Shown one piece after another: positions 47,447 through 61,300 of a stretch of DNA of 64,000 bases (the stretch's first letter is position 1; every line of letters starts with the position of its first letter). This DNA comes from Strigops habroptila (Eukaryota > Chordata > Aves > Psittaciformes > Psittacidae): assembly GCF_004027225.2 (NCBI RefSeq), contig NC_044278.2, positions 94,356,743 to 94,420,742 on the forward strand, written 5' to 3'. The notes beneath the pieces were generated by a model. That model was not told the DNA's origin and did no database searches. It saw only the letters and a list, made by a program, of their open reading frames with translations. The position numbers and the translations under genes were made by a program.

Positions 47447-50026
47447 TAAATCTGTCTTAATCTTACAGTGCTACTTCTTAATGATATTAATTGGCTTATT
47501 ACTATTGCAAATACATTGTTTCTGAGACTGAAACGTTTTAAGCTATATGTACTTATCCAAAGGTATACATTTTCAATACAAGAATGGCTGTCCTTAGAAA
47601 AAAAGAGAATGATAGCAATGGCTCTTTTTTCACCAGTTTACAGAGATAGTTAAATTTTGCAATATGTCTTTCTCTTTGTCCAGCAAGATACTTAAAAGAA
47701 CCTTAGCCTTCAGCACATATTGTGCTGTGTATACATATATAGGAGAAGTTAAACCAAACCAAAATAACTACTTCAGACAAACCTCCAGTTATAAAACAAC
47801 TGATGGTATTTAAATATTTTAATCTGCTTCACTAGCAGTGGGATCTGACGAAACAATAAAGCATTGGAACACCATTTTACATTAACATTACAAAATACAG
47901 CAAATGTTTTTATGTATTTACATAAGCAAACGTTCAGGTATTCAAAATAGAATGCATCTCACCATCTGGCAATAATTACGTAAGTACAGTGCATGGTTGG
48001 CTGGAGGGGATAGATACATAGGATTTTTTACCCTGAAGTGTGTTAAGGATGCACACCAGCTTAGGATATACATGGTGAGCTTTACGTCTTTGGACATTTT
48101 TCAGATGCAGTCTTAACAGTAATAAAATGTTGCTCTACTTGAAAAATTGTTGATTCAAATATTTTTTCAGACAAAGCGAGTTTTTTGGGTGCAGATATGG
48201 CAGACTGACTCAGCATGCTTTTCCTGTAAGGTAGAGGAAGGTCCTAACCTCTGAGCTAGTCTGTGTGAATGTCTTCTCTTTTTTTGCCTGGAAAATTACA
48301 AAAGTTTCTTTCCAGTCTGATGCATAATGAAAACATTTTTTTTGCAAGATGGAAGTGTTGCTCTGAAGCTGGTCATACTAAACTGTAGTGTTCATCCCAA
48401 GCGTGGGCCCAGTGCTAGAAAATCTCATTTAAAACAGCTGAACTTCATCTGTCTGCAGTATAATGACTCTATTAATTGCTATCTACTGATGAACAACATC
48501 CTGCAGATCTGGCATGGTGGGTAGAAAAAATTCAGACGCTGACTCTGTCATCCTCACTAAGGCAAACCACACAAAAAAAAATCTGTTAACATTTTGGTGC
48601 AAGGTGGCAGAATCAGGCCTCACTAAACTGTCAAAGATGTTCATAAAGAGCTGGACATAGTGGTCTTTATCTGCTGTGCATTCTTGGCTTTGAGAGGTTT
48701 CTTAGGCAAAATCTGCTGACCATTCAATAAAACCACCTATCTGAGTACTCACAGAATTAAAATGTCAGGCATCAGATATCGCTGCTTCTAAGCCAAAAAT
48801 AAGTGTTATCTTACGTCCAGCTGTCAATTAAAGAAATGCTGTCAAGTCTCCTGGGTCCAAACCATTGGTTTTATTTTAATAAGCTGGAAAAAAGTTATTG
48901 TTCAGAGTCATCTTGTAATGAAACATCAAGCAAGTAATTGAAACCGTCTCTGTAGTGAAACATTCCCTGTCAGTATTTGCAACCTGAGCAATTTGACATT
49001 GTGAAAGAGGAACAGAAGGTGAAAGGAAGAAGAAACAAGGGGGCTGATTTGCTCTTCCACGTGGGCGAAATGCAGACAGTAAGCAGAGAGCATAAGAAGT
49101 TAACGTTAAATGCTCAGTTTATCAAGCTCAAGCTGGTGAAGGAGACCAGCAGCTAGACCCTCAGGAGTCTGGGGAGGAACTGAGCTTTGAAGAAGTTCAG
49201 GGTGCCATATACACCACATAGTATGCAGGCAGGCTCTGCTGCATGGCACTAATGGGCAACAGGACCTGAGCTGTCTATCCCATCTGCTTTTTATTCTTGC
49301 AAGGCCAGAGACACTTGCATCAAGATGGGCACAAATTGTACAAAACATGGCAATTCCCACCACTGGTGGAAGCATCTGTGCTTCCTTTCCCCTCAAACAC
49401 AATTACAGACCTTTGATCCTGTGTCAGTATTCATCATATGAATCCAATCTGGTTTGGTAGCAGATCCTGAGCCTCAGACCTCCACTCGCAAAAGACCTTT
49501 GGTTTTGTTACTGCCTACTTCTTTCCTGAGATGCCTGATTGCAAGGGTGAATCCTCAAAAGCATCACTCCCATTGTGGAGACATCTGGACACCAGGAGGT
49601 ACCCGAATACCCTGTATCTTGGGATGCCCTGCATTATGTGTGTTTCATCAGTGCTCCATCCCTTGCCTGGCTGGCATCTGTGATGTGAGCTGGCCATTGT
49701 CTTTAGTTCAAACCCCATATCTACTATTACAGTGGTCCTCATGCTCAGCTGCATTTATCAGATTCCCCCTGAAGTCCCTTCTGTGCAATCACTTCTGGGC
49801 ACTCCTTACACAGCAATGTGTGGGAGCAAGGTATGCATAGAGAGGTAGGAGCAGTGAGTTCATTTTTCCCTCTGCTGAAGCTGTTCAGTTTGACTGGGGT
49901 GACCAAGTGCACCTAGAGCCAGAGAGACTATATAAGCCGCCTTGGTGAGTACAGCGTTTATACCACGAGATTTATCAGGCCATCCTAAATAAACAGTTTT
50001 GGGGGGAAAACCATAAATGGGCATGA

Positions 50027-50084
50027 GCCGATGGATGACACACCACCACAATGGGGCCGATGGATGACACACCACCACAATGGG
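50027..50084. repeat. 29-bp tandem duplication
   Basis: GCCGATGGATGACACACCAC plus nine further bases occurs at 50027-50055 and again at 50056-50084, identical by eye. Confidence 0.93.
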
Positions 50085-50399
50085 GCTACAGCACAACACA
50101 CTGACCCAGGCGTAGAGGCTGAGGGCTGTGGTGTGAATCAGTGTCACCATGTGCATGCAGAGCTCCTGTGTGAATTGTGCACAGTGGCTCTGACCTATCC
50201 CACACTGGAGGAAACGGCTCATAAAACTGGCAGATTTAGTTATCATACTGGCATAAGAAAAGTAACAGCAGTTTCTTAGAAATCAGCCAAATACCCAGCC
50301 ACATTTTAAGTCCTCCTCTGCCACAGATCCGTAGTTGAAGCTAGAAATCTTCCTCTCCCAAAGACCCCCAGCTAGTATGCTGTAATCAGATTCGGTTTA

Positions 50400-50416
50400 T
50401 CTCTCTCTCTCTCTTT
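50400..50416. repeat. (CT)n microsatellite
   Basis: TCTCTCTCTCTCTC-type tract, a short simple repeat. Confidence 0.8.
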
Positions 50417-51520
50417 CTTTGCCTTAGTGGAAATTTAATTGGTCTATGAAAGCTGAACAGCTTCAGGAGAAGGACTGACGAAGACATTGGAGTTTGGCTT
50501 CTGGGTAGGCAGTGTTTTTTTCAGAGTGGACAGGATCTGAAACTGGAATACATCCTGCTTCTGATGATTATAGCTGCAAAATTCATGGAACAAATAAAAT
50601 GCTTGGATTTAGGTTTTCCAGGTGGATGGAGCATTTATATTTCTGCTCTCCAGCAGCGTCCCACTGGCTTCAGTGTAATTGTCGATGATGCCCAAAAAGA
50701 AACAGTTTCATGACTAGGCATTTCTCTCAAGAAATGTGTTTGACGTTCTTTAAGTAATATATTCTGCCCTTGGAGCTATGCAGATGAAATACAATGCCAC
50801 TTATAAGTCGTGTTCTTTCTCAAGTGGGCCCCATTTGCCCGTACATATTTCATTAAGGCTGAGTCCAAATAGTGCAAGCTACTTACCATTCCTGAGCAAT
50901 CTACAGTAACAGCAAAACAGTGAAACCAGGGAAAACAATTTTGAGCCACCAACAGTTTTCTAATAATTCTGGCTCTAGAAGCCCTAAAACAAAACCAGAA
51001 GGAAATTCTTCAGAATGGCTTTTTTAACCAAAGAAATGATGAGAGAGGATCTGCTGCAACATTTTACTGGAGGCTTTACTCATGCAAAACATCCACTGAT
51101 GTTACTTAAATCAGACTCTGTTGGAATCAAACACAGGCATGGATTTGCAATCATTCCTGAAATTATTTAGCAATGTTGCCCCTGATTTTCCACTCTTCTC
51201 TCACTTCATTTCTATGTCAACAGCAGTGGGAAGGAGCAGGGAAGCAAGCCAAATAATTACTTTTGAAAAAAATAGTTTAAAGTTTTAAACTGAACAGATT
51301 AAACTTTTTGAATAGAAATAAAGTACAAGATATGAAATAAAGATCAGGAATGGTGATATAGAAACAAAGGGTCATTCAAGTATAATTTACCTTTGAACCA
51401 TAGAACAAATGACAGAAAGCCCAGTGACATTTCAGAATGGCCACTCAGAAAAAAAAAATAGCCATAAAAACACTGTTACCAAAATGTCCATATCATTAAT
51501 CTATACAGGTTTTAATAGAT

Positions 51521-52022
51521 TTTTCTTTAATACTTTAAAATTTATTTTAAATATATGTTAGCAAATTAACCATCATTTTATTTAAAATTCTGTAAAGTGC
51601 TCATTCAGTTAATGATAACAAAGTTCCATTGTAGCAAGACAAATTAGCTGGAGCCTACTCTGCGAGAACATCAAAGGACAGCTTAGCTTTCATTTGCAAA
51701 AGGAAATGCGTAGGTTTCTTCACAGCCCGTGTTATAATACAAGAAATTGCATTTGTTTCTTTAAGAAATATATCCTTTAGAATATTAAAAAAATAAGTTT
51801 AATAAAGCCTGTGCTTAAAACAGCCAAAGTACTGTATGAAAAGAAATTGCACATTTGATACCATTTCAATCCTGCTTTTCATCCACAGGATAATATGAGG
51901 AGTATGTGATGTTCTTGGTTGGTGTCTTGAGCAGGGCTGATTTTCCTAAGCTATCAGAGCTTCTCACAGCCAGGTGAAGCTCCCAGCATATGCATGGTGG
52001 TTGTCATGGCAGCTGCCGACTG
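51521..52022 (-). other. HTR2A: HTR2A 3' untranslated region (minimum extent)
   Basis: Sequence following the HTR2A stop on the minus strand. AATAAA occurs on the transcript strand at 51582-51577 and 51546-51541, giving a 3'UTR of about 450-500 nt if used. The true end may be further left. Confidence 0.5.
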
Positions 52023-52822
52023 TCACACACCGCTAACCTTTTCATTTGCTGGGCTGATACTTCCCTTAGAGGCACCATCCAAATGATGTATTCCTATCGT
52101 GACCATCGAATAGTCCTTAGCCATCATTTTTGCCTCTTTTTTCAAACTCTTCATTTGTGCTAGCTGGAGCTGGCTGGAATTATATGCAAGTGCTGGGATA
52201 GTGTTCACTAAAATCAGCTGGAAGGGTTTCTTCTCCTCCTTGTAGCGACACTGAATGTAACGAGAGAAAGCTGAGCGGTAGGTTTTATTGAACAATGTAT
52301 ATACGAGTGGATTGACAGCTGAAGAAAGGTAGCCAATCCAAACAAATACATTAAGTAGTTCTCCAACGACTTTTTGATTGCATGACTCCTTGCAAATTAC
52401 AGCCATCACATTGGTGATGAAAAACGGGCACCACATCACGACAAAGAGAAAGAAGACAATGCCAAGAACCTTGGAAGCCTTCTGCTCATTGCTGATGGAT
52501 TGCATGGTTCTTCTTCCAGAAGTTCCCACGTCTCTGTTCAAAGAGCGCTGAAAGAGTTTCTCTGAGGACAGGGAACTCTGAGGGAGGAAGCTAAACGAAG
52601 CAAATTTGGTCTTTGGGCCAATGTCATTCACACATAGCGTGGCTTCCTTCTGCAGTGATTTGATAGTTAAAAAGTAGGTGACCACCATGATGGTTAGAGG
52701 GATAAAGAATGACACAAAAGAGCCTATTAGGACAAAATTGTCATCTGCAAGTAGGCAGCTGCCTTTCTTAAACACTTTGGAATCATCTTGCAGTCCGAAG
52801 ACAGGTACAGGCATGGAGATAC
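52023..52822 (-). CDS. HTR2A: HTR2A last coding exon (serotonin 5-HT2A receptor, TM5 to C-terminus)
   Basis: The acceptor AATCCACCTTCAG opens an exon in phase 1 that runs 800 nt to TGA at 52025-52023, giving about 266 of the expected ~470 residues. In order it has the ECL2 cysteine (GSCLLADDN), TM5 ([19 protein letters not shown]), the intracellular loop 3 with [19 protein letters not shown]6 with the W-x-P toggle ([15 protein letters not shown]), TM7 with NPLVY, helix 8 ([14 protein letters not shown]) and a tail ending NEKVSGV. The receptor couples serotonin to Gq/phospholipase C. The SxV end fits a class I PDZ ligand. Position 5.46 (last S of GSFVS) is serine. Upstream exons are outside the window, as expected from the large human intron. 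The fit to HTR2A, rather than 2B or 2C, is clear from the loop 3 and tail sequence. Confidence 0.97.
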
Positions 52823-55800
52823 CTGAAGGTGGATTAGAGAAAGAAAAGGTTAAACACAATAATAAAAAAAATACTATTTCCAGTCATCAAGGAAAAATAA
52901 ACAAAACACTTTAGCTATACGCAGATCATTTCTTAAAGAATAAATAGTTACAGGACACAAATGAACACTAATAGATAGAGCCACAATTGACAGACATCCC
53001 AAAGCAAACTGAATTTATACAGGGGAAGGAAAAATACCGCATCTCATGTTTTCTCAGCAGCACAATGCTAGTCCTGTTCTTGGGACGTTGTGCTGGAGCT
53101 ACACTAAGAAAAGATACCTTGTGTAACATTGGTCTTGCAGATGTTGAATTTCAGGTCTGCCATCCTCTGGCATTTGTGCTACCACCACCTTTACAGGGTC
53201 CCTGCAGAGAAGGGCAGGGGGAAAGCAGCACTGGTGTTACATGGAACTTTAGAGTTGCTCTAATCTAAAATCCCTCTCTCCTTCAAAGAAACCTTAGCCA
53301 CAGGTAGAACACATCTGCTTTCATCAAACTGTTCCATGACACCTGGTAGCAACAAAAGCATAACTCCCTATATTCCTAGATTTTGTCCCCCCTGTAATGA
53401 TATACAGACTTGCTCCTTGGTTCCTGCCATCTTAACAAAGGCTTTTATCAACTATGATCAAGATGATACCATGTCTCTCTTTTGTGAGGTGGCTTCAGAG
53501 TGGTCTTGCGCTGTTTGTTACAAGAGGATTAAATGTGTTCTGGGCACTGGTTTCTGAGGAGGCTGTGAAATACTGATTTTAGGAAGAAAGATAAATTTTT
53601 GTCCTAGGTCTGAGAGTAATCTTTCACTTGGTCTTTTTCTTTTCTCCCTATGATCTCATTACAGTTGACAAAATCTAAATGCTAAAAAAACCTTTCCATG
53701 GCAATTGTCAGAGGAGCGATGGGGACAAATTAAGTACTGAGAGACATCAATATGAGGCAGCCCAAGATGTGGTTCACCCTGAGGGAATGCAAAGGTCCTT
53801 TCACATCCCTGAAGGCAACAGCAGGCGTATGAACTTTGTCTTCCCCTGGAGCATGTGCTGCATCCTTGCCCTGTCATGAACATCAAGGCCAGGTGATGAA
53901 GTTCATTCTCCTTGGACTGCTCTGACTGATTCAAGCCCACTCAGTCATTTCCTCAGGGACTTCTGCAAATGCTGCTAGTGTCTGAGCAAAATCAAACAGC
54001 TGCTGTTTCTTTGGTTGTTGGTTTTGGGTTTTTTTCAATATTTGTTTCCTCCCCTCCCCCCAGATGGATGCTGTCTCTCCAAGAGAGGCAATGTTCACAC
54101 AGTGAAAAGGATGATGTGAAGACAGTGGAAGTGAAATTGTGAAGCAGAGAAGCAATAATGCAGCCCTGTTTGGATAAATGCAGTTAGGAGTCTGACTCCT
54201 GTGGAAAATTAGCATAACCCAGGAGCTTCAGCCCCCTTTACATCTTTGAACAGAAATCCCAGATGCTGATGTGGCTTCTGAGGAAAGAAAAAAAAAAAGA
54301 CAGAAGAATTTTTTATGATGCAAGGATGATGCTGTGCCCTGCCTTGTCCCTTGTGTTCCCAAGAATGTCCTTACTGGTTCACAGATGAGTCCTGAAACTC
54401 ATGCTCTCAACAACATTTCAATGGTACCTCCCGCTACTTCCCTTCCTTTCCTTTCTTCTTCCCACTTTTGTTCTTAGACAGGGAACCCTCTAAAAGTACA
54501 GGCTATCTCTTCATTTCACACGTTTCCAGTGCCCAGCATAACAGCTCCAGTCCTAGAGGGAGGCTGTGGAGTCCAGGCACAGTACAAAACAATAACATAA
54601 TAATATTAAAATATTATTCTCTTCAAATATTCCATTCTTTTGGTACTTCTGGAGCTTCTACAAAATTCTTTATTTTTCTAACACCACTGCCCTTTATTTT
54701 CCTAACAACACTGTAGCTTATTTTATCTGCACAGCTTTGAACTGAGTCATGGCAATGCCTTGGGCCAGTTTACAAAAGTGCTGTTCTTATCTGCCCAGGG
54801 CAGAAGCTAGTGGAGAGCTTGTGGTATTGCCCTTTCTGTTTCTGCTGCACAAGCCCTCAATGCTTGAACTTGTCTATGAGAAGCCAGTGTGTGAGATGCA
54901 AACTCATGCAGTGTGCGGGTCGAGCTGATGGAAACTTCCAGTGACTTAAGGAAAGCTGCTGCCTAAAAAGGTCCGAGTCAGTCTGACTGATGGCACAGAG
55001 GGAGAGGTCACCTGCAGGAGCCACATTGCCCAGCCACAGCTGAGTAATCTGGGGTGTGAAACACCTCCAGGGAAATCGGAAATGCTTTGAAGTTCCTTTC
55101 CTTTTTTTTGGATGAGTTGAATGATCCTGAAGGCACCCAACACCTCCCAGCATTACACTTCAGCTGCATGAAGGCACAGCACTACTCAGAGCAATACCAC
55201 AAGTTTCCCATCTGGTTCTGCCCTGTAGTGATAACAGCAGGGCTGTTTTTTCATTTAATTCAAAGACCTAGCATGAGCTGCAGAGATAAAATAAAGAATG
55301 GTAGCCACAGAGTAAAAAGATGCCTTTCATTACTACAGACCTTATGGTTCAGCCACATCAGGAGGCATGGGAGGAGAGGAAGCAGCATTCGAAAGAGGAA
55401 TATTTTCATTTAATTGCAAACCTTTTCAAGTAAAAGGCCAAAGTCAGTTGCAAGTCCTCACCCAAAATACAAGGGCAGCAGTTCCCCACCTGCTTGTTTT
55501 GTTGCTAGCAGCTTCTGGAGGCTGGCATCTAAATCCAGATTGCTGGCTTTAAAAAGTGGAAATGAGCTTCAGCTTGTAGCTGGAGTTTCCACTTTTCTTT
55601 GTCATTCCTTTAGCAAGGGCAAAAGTGCCATTCACAGCAGAGCTATGGCAGGCACTGCTAGTTGTGTGATTTTTTCTGAATGACTGTTCACAGCATCTTT
55701 CCCCTACAGCCATGGGTAACTGGCCTGTATACAGTTTGAAAATACCAGAGGTACCATGGTTTGGTAGCAGAGAACATTGACAGCTGTAATGTGCTTTTTG

Positions 55801-58317
55801 TGCACACCCCAGTTCAGCTGATGCAGAGGATCTCACAGATGATACTGTGGTATTCCTGTAAGGAATAAATCAACTTCCAGCCCCATTCTCTCTTTTCATA
55901 TTTCTACAGGGACTAATCTTATTGCTCCCCTCCCCAGAGGAGCAGAGTTTGTCCCTCTTCAACAGGTAGGTACCTTCAAAAGGTAGCTTCTGGCTTTTGT
56001 AGCTTGAGGATAATAAATCCCTGAGAGGACACAAGGACCAAAGGCAGTCATGTTTAAACTGCAAACAACAGAGCTTCCATGCGCAACCCATGTCCACTGT
56101 TTTGACAGGATTTTTAGGCAGCATCACACATGGCCAAGAATGTCACCCACACATCACTCAAGTTTGGTCAAGATCAAGCTTGTCCTGTAGACACATAACA
56201 AAAAGTTGTGGACTAAGCTGTATTAGCATTATTGGAGCTGACTGAATTCATTCTTTAAAGACTGAAGCTGACCGATTTCTCCTTGATGATTCAGATGTAT
56301 AATTTCTTGCTGTTTTTATTGTCCCTGCTTTACAGCTCCCTGCTCTTGGTGACTGTGGACATTTAAGAAGGCACAGGCTGTGCCTGTGTATTCAAATGTC
56401 AAGAGCTTCACAAGAAACGATCACACAGAGCTACCAGCTAGGGATGAGCAGGTATTTGGGAAACAGACTATGTGCAAGCAGTAGATGGGGAGGAAACAAC
56501 CCGACAGGGCTGTAACAGAAGAGTTATTCTACAACCTGCCCATTCCACATCCCTGGCTCAAGGTCAGTCTGGAAAAAGTCTTGATATCCCCTGAGTGCTT
56601 TTAATGGTTTATCTTATTCTGCTTCCAAACCAAACTAAGCTGAGGCACGAGGAAGCACTCAGCACAGAATGAGAGCATTCATTCAAGCACTGGAGGTACA
56701 TTAGGCACTGTGTTTCCCGTAGACATTCCCACTTATATCAGAACATTTTCCCTTGTGGACAAACCCTAAATATTATGTTCCTCTGGTGGAAGGTGGTTTA
56801 TTTATATAGCTTGATTTATAGACAGGTGGCTGTTTCAAATTCTATGGACTTTAATAAACCACAAAACAGAACCCAAACAATAAAGATGAGTAATAAGTCC
56901 TGCATTAACCCTTAAGCATTTGAGCACAACTTGAGAATGACAACAGGCTCTTGAAAACACCAACGTTGAGAAAGCGATAGCATCCTTCTTCTTGTTCTCT
57001 CAAAAAGCCTGGGAAAACTGATGAAGTTTGATTTAGTGGTACACATTCCTGGCTTGCAAATCTTCAGACATATACAGCAGCCATAAAACCACTTTAACTG
57101 GACAGGTAAACTGGGTTTGCAGCTGCCTTATGCTGCTAAGACTATCAATAAATCAAAGCTAGAATTTACAATATGCCCTGCAGAGTGGCACACTGGGGCT
57201 ATGCAGGGTGAAGAGGAGGAGAGGGGAGTGAACTGTTGAAGTCAAGGTTCTTTCTGTGAAGTCTCCTTCAAGCAGAGACTGTCAGTCAAAAGCTTTCACC
57301 TCACATATATCCGTTTCAATCAATTTGAATACAAATGAGCATTACTGTATGCCTTAATAAATGAACAAGGGATAGAAAATACCTTTTAGAAATGTCATTA
57401 CAGCTTACCAACAAAATTCAGTTCACCTTCACCTGAAAAAGAAGAAAACCTCCCCAGCTCAAGTTTTAGAAGTCATATTGGTTCAGACATAGTCAGGTTA
57501 TGGGCCAGACCATGGGCCACAGCACAGAGATGTGCTGTGGCACTGGAGACCTCTGAAAGGATTGCTGCTTGGAGAAGGCCAGTCTCTCCTTCAATGTGGC
57601 AATATTGTCTTATTTCTTTAGAAAAGCCCATGCCTGGTATCTGGTGCCTTTCTGCACTCAGAGAATGTTCTCCTTTGGTACATCTGCATATTCAAACAAC
57701 AAACAGCTGTCCACGTATACTAATATGATACATCCTAAGGCACGCATATACAATGCATAATCTCTGTTTCATGTTGTATAAAAATTTCCATGGTGAAACA
57801 TGGATATCACATTATTTTCAATATTTTGGACTGAAATAATCACACAAAATAGTATTTATTCCTTGGGGCTACTGTGGTGCCCTGTGTGGACGTTTGCTTG
57901 CTCTAGGAACACAAACCACACAAAGCCACTTGTGGGGGAACCATGGACCATGTCCTCCTCTGAGTATCAAGGATGCAGATGTGTCTGGACATTATATCAG
58001 GAGCTGGAGTTTAGTGACAGCTACTTATGTGCTTTCACTTAATCTGCTGAATACCCATTCAGTCTGGCTCCATGTCTCTGCCTGGCATGTGGCATTCACC
58101 ATTATGGGACTCATCATTTCCCCAGACCTGCAAGCATTCAGCTGATTTCTGCATGCACCTGAAAATGTTATTCCCAACTGACTCACTTCCAGTCATGACA
58201 AACATCCCACTGTTATAATATTGTTGCTGCACAAATAGTGCCAGCCACATTGCCAATAGCAAGGTTATGCAGTTTGCTGATGGGTAGCAGTGCAGAAGCA
58301 GAAATTTCCACCTGGGG

Positions 58318-58376
58318 AGAGGGGACGTTGAAAAGCTCTGGGTGGATCAGAGGTTTTCAACATCCCCTCTGATCCA
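58318..58376. other. Two overlapping inverted repeats (mutually exclusive hairpins)
   Basis: Stem 1: 58318-58334 pairs with 58354-58370 (17 bp, one mismatch, core GTTGAAAA/TTTTCAAC). Stem 2: 58343-58353 (TGGATCAGAGG) pairs perfectly with 58366-58376. They share 58366-58370, so only one can form fully at a time. The location is inside an HTR2A intron. No function can be claimed. Confidence 0.6.
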
Positions 58377-61300
58377 TCAATCACCACCTGTGGCTGCATA
58401 TGGTTAGCATGAATGTTAAAAAACTTCTGCCTTTCCTAGTCAGCGTGGCAGTGTCCCCAAAGTCCTAGTCTAGAATTTCTCTTCACATGTGAGACAAGCA
58501 CAAACCTCTTCCCTAGTTGTAGGTACACATGTTGGTGGGGACAGGAGTGGGTGTGGAGCTTTTTCTCACAAATCCCCAAATAATATTTGCTTTCAGATGG
58601 ATTTCCTCGAGAGCTAAGTGAGTCACAGTGCTGCTGGAACATCATCTCCTTTCTGCATCTCAAGAGGCCATCCTCACAGGACTGGAGTCAAGCGGGTCCA
58701 GCAATTTTCCTGATCACTGCCTATACGCCAAATTTAGTTTTTCATTTGAGGGCACACACAGAGCTGTGTGTTCTCTGTATCTTTCCCTTGGAACACTTTA
58801 TTTGGTTACGTATGTTCTATTTAATGAAAACAACTTTATATTTAAATTCATATAGGGAGTACCAGGTAATACTTGGATTATTCTGTAAATTTTGAAATGG
58901 CTTTGTTCTTGGCAGCTCAGAAAATCTCTAAGGAAACATATAATTCAATTTTTTTTATGTGAGAAAATTATTGTAAATGATCATTTATAATAGTATAATT
59001 CCATAAATCATCTTTTTCACTTTAGAAAAACAAAATCAGAAGAGTCTGTCTTACTGATATGTTTCTCCTTTATGTCCTCAGTCCTGAAGCCTGTTTCTTA
59101 CAAGAACAGAGATGTGTCTCTCCAAATTAATTTGTAGGACTGTGATAATAAATTGAAACAGAATTAGAGGAGCATTACAGGAAGGATAGAGCAAGAAATG
59201 AAGGACAGGTGCCCCTTTTTGACCCAATTAATTAGAAACCCAGGGCTCCAGAGTGGGCTGAGAGAGAAACTGCTGATGGAGTCACTTACTGCTTTGGTAT
59301 AATCCTGTTCACTTACAAAATGTGCATGCAGTCCTGTTTCCTCAAGGCAGCAAGAATCCAACAGCAGGAAGCAGTTTCTTTGCTCGTGGCTGTAAGTGCT
59401 ATTCCTGCCTATACACACCTCAAATCCCCTTTCTTAGCTGTGCTGCAGGGCTGTTTACAGCAGTTCTTTGTCCTTCATGTCTTGTCCTTATTTCCTTGTT
59501 CAATTTTCCAATCCTTCTGAGTATTTGAGGAAGACACAACCTTTTGCATGGCAATTTCCAGTAGAGCCTCTCCACCAACACAGTCTTTGCTTTTCAGCTA
59601 GTGGCGTTATCTTTGGTTTGGGCAAAGGCTTCTGCCAAGGTGCTTAGTGGCTTCTCACAGCTATCTCAAATGGAGAGAAGTTATCCCTCTGTGTAGTATG
59701 ATTATCCACTAAAGGGACTAACAGAACCATATAGATGTCTACACTTATCAAATAGCTAGGGGAAAAAAAAAAAAAAGGAAATATTTATAAATGTCCTGAA
59801 GAAATTTAATTTGAAAAAAGGTTTAGGAACTGGGGATTTCAGATTATGCCATTCATATATGCAGCAAGCCAAAACAGAGAATATTGCTATTGCAACCAAT
59901 CCCTCTAAGAGCCAGCACAGGTTTGCACAGGCTGCCTTCACCTTCTGCTGACTGCAGTGGGCAGAGGGGAGGCCTCCAAGGGGTAAGAAACTGATGGACA
60001 AAGATGTGCTGCCTTCAAAAGCAGGAAGGAAGTCACACTTCCCAAAGCTAGTCTTGGTATTCATTTAAATATTACTTTTTTTTTTTTTTTTTAGTTATTT
60101 CCTAATGTGCTTGTAGTTATTTCCAGCTACTGACTTCCTTGGCCCTTGACTGCATGTGGCCTCATTTTAACTGAAGCTCTGCAGTGTTTCTGTCTTTGCA
60201 ATGTAAAAGTCTTTCTGCTTCGAGTTAGCACACTGGTGATTTGCTGTATGAACACCCACAGGTAAAACCTTCACCTCTAGGGCCAGCAAATAGAAAGAGT
60301 ATGTTCTTGATCAGTGGAAACCTCAGAAAATTGAAAGATTTCATCAATTTATACAGCAATTTTCTTTTAGGTGACACATACTTGTGTTCCATCTGCTTGT
60401 TTACTATAGCATTTATATCTACTGAGGCACAGAACTTTTCCTAAATAAGTAAGAGATATCAAACTGCACAGTAAATAACTTTTTGTACAATATGGCTAAA
60501 GAACAAAATAATGTGTACCACATGCCAGATTCTTCCATAGGCCTCCCATGGATTCAATGATCTCCCTTTTACTGTGCTTCGTTAGACCTCATGGTCTGAT
60601 TCTGAATATTTTAGTGATGTTAAGCAGGAAGAAAGATGTCAAAAGACCCCAGCCCTAGACTCAGTGTGTCAACTTTTAGATAGAAAGTAAATCTCTTTGC
60701 CTTGTATAGATTACTGTGCAAATAGAAATCATTATAAATGCATCTACAAGGAGGAAGAGGGAGGCAAGAAGCTATCTGGGCTTACTTTTGCAGCAGAAGG
60801 CTGTACAGAGCTGTTTACCTCCAGGATGTCCAGGACGTTAAAAGCCAATAATGGGGAGAGACTAAAAATTCTTTTTCTCTTTACTGGTCCAGAGGAATCC
60901 AGTCAACCTGATCTCCAGTAAGGAACATGCCATTGTGCCATGTAAAGCAAACTTGTCTACCTGAGAAAGCACCATCCTCATGTTTCCCCATGTGAAAATT
61001 TAGTCCATCCTTAGAGACGAGACAAAGAAATGCTTATGGGAGTAATTCAGCAATGTTTTGGCACCACATTGCCATGTCACATCTGAAATGAAATTGCTCC
61101 TCTTTTGCCTAGCTCAGTCCCATGGTTTCCAGATGATGCCGAGAGCACATGGACAACTAGCATCAGAATAGCAATGCTGAAGGAGCACTGAGGGAAGGGC
61201 AAAATCCACTCCATACCAGCGATCTGCATGGATGTCATAACCGTCTTCTGCTGCGACCTGGGCTAGGTAAGATTTGCATCTGGCAAGAGGTTTCTCCTTC

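Larger units (their letters stand above)
47447..51520. other. Intergenic, downstream of HTR2A
   Basis: No coding gene recognised. It contains a 29-bp tandem repeat (50027-50084) and a (CT)n tract (50400-50416). The open frames at 49106-49840 and 49860-50246 are not recognisable. Confidence 0.55.
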
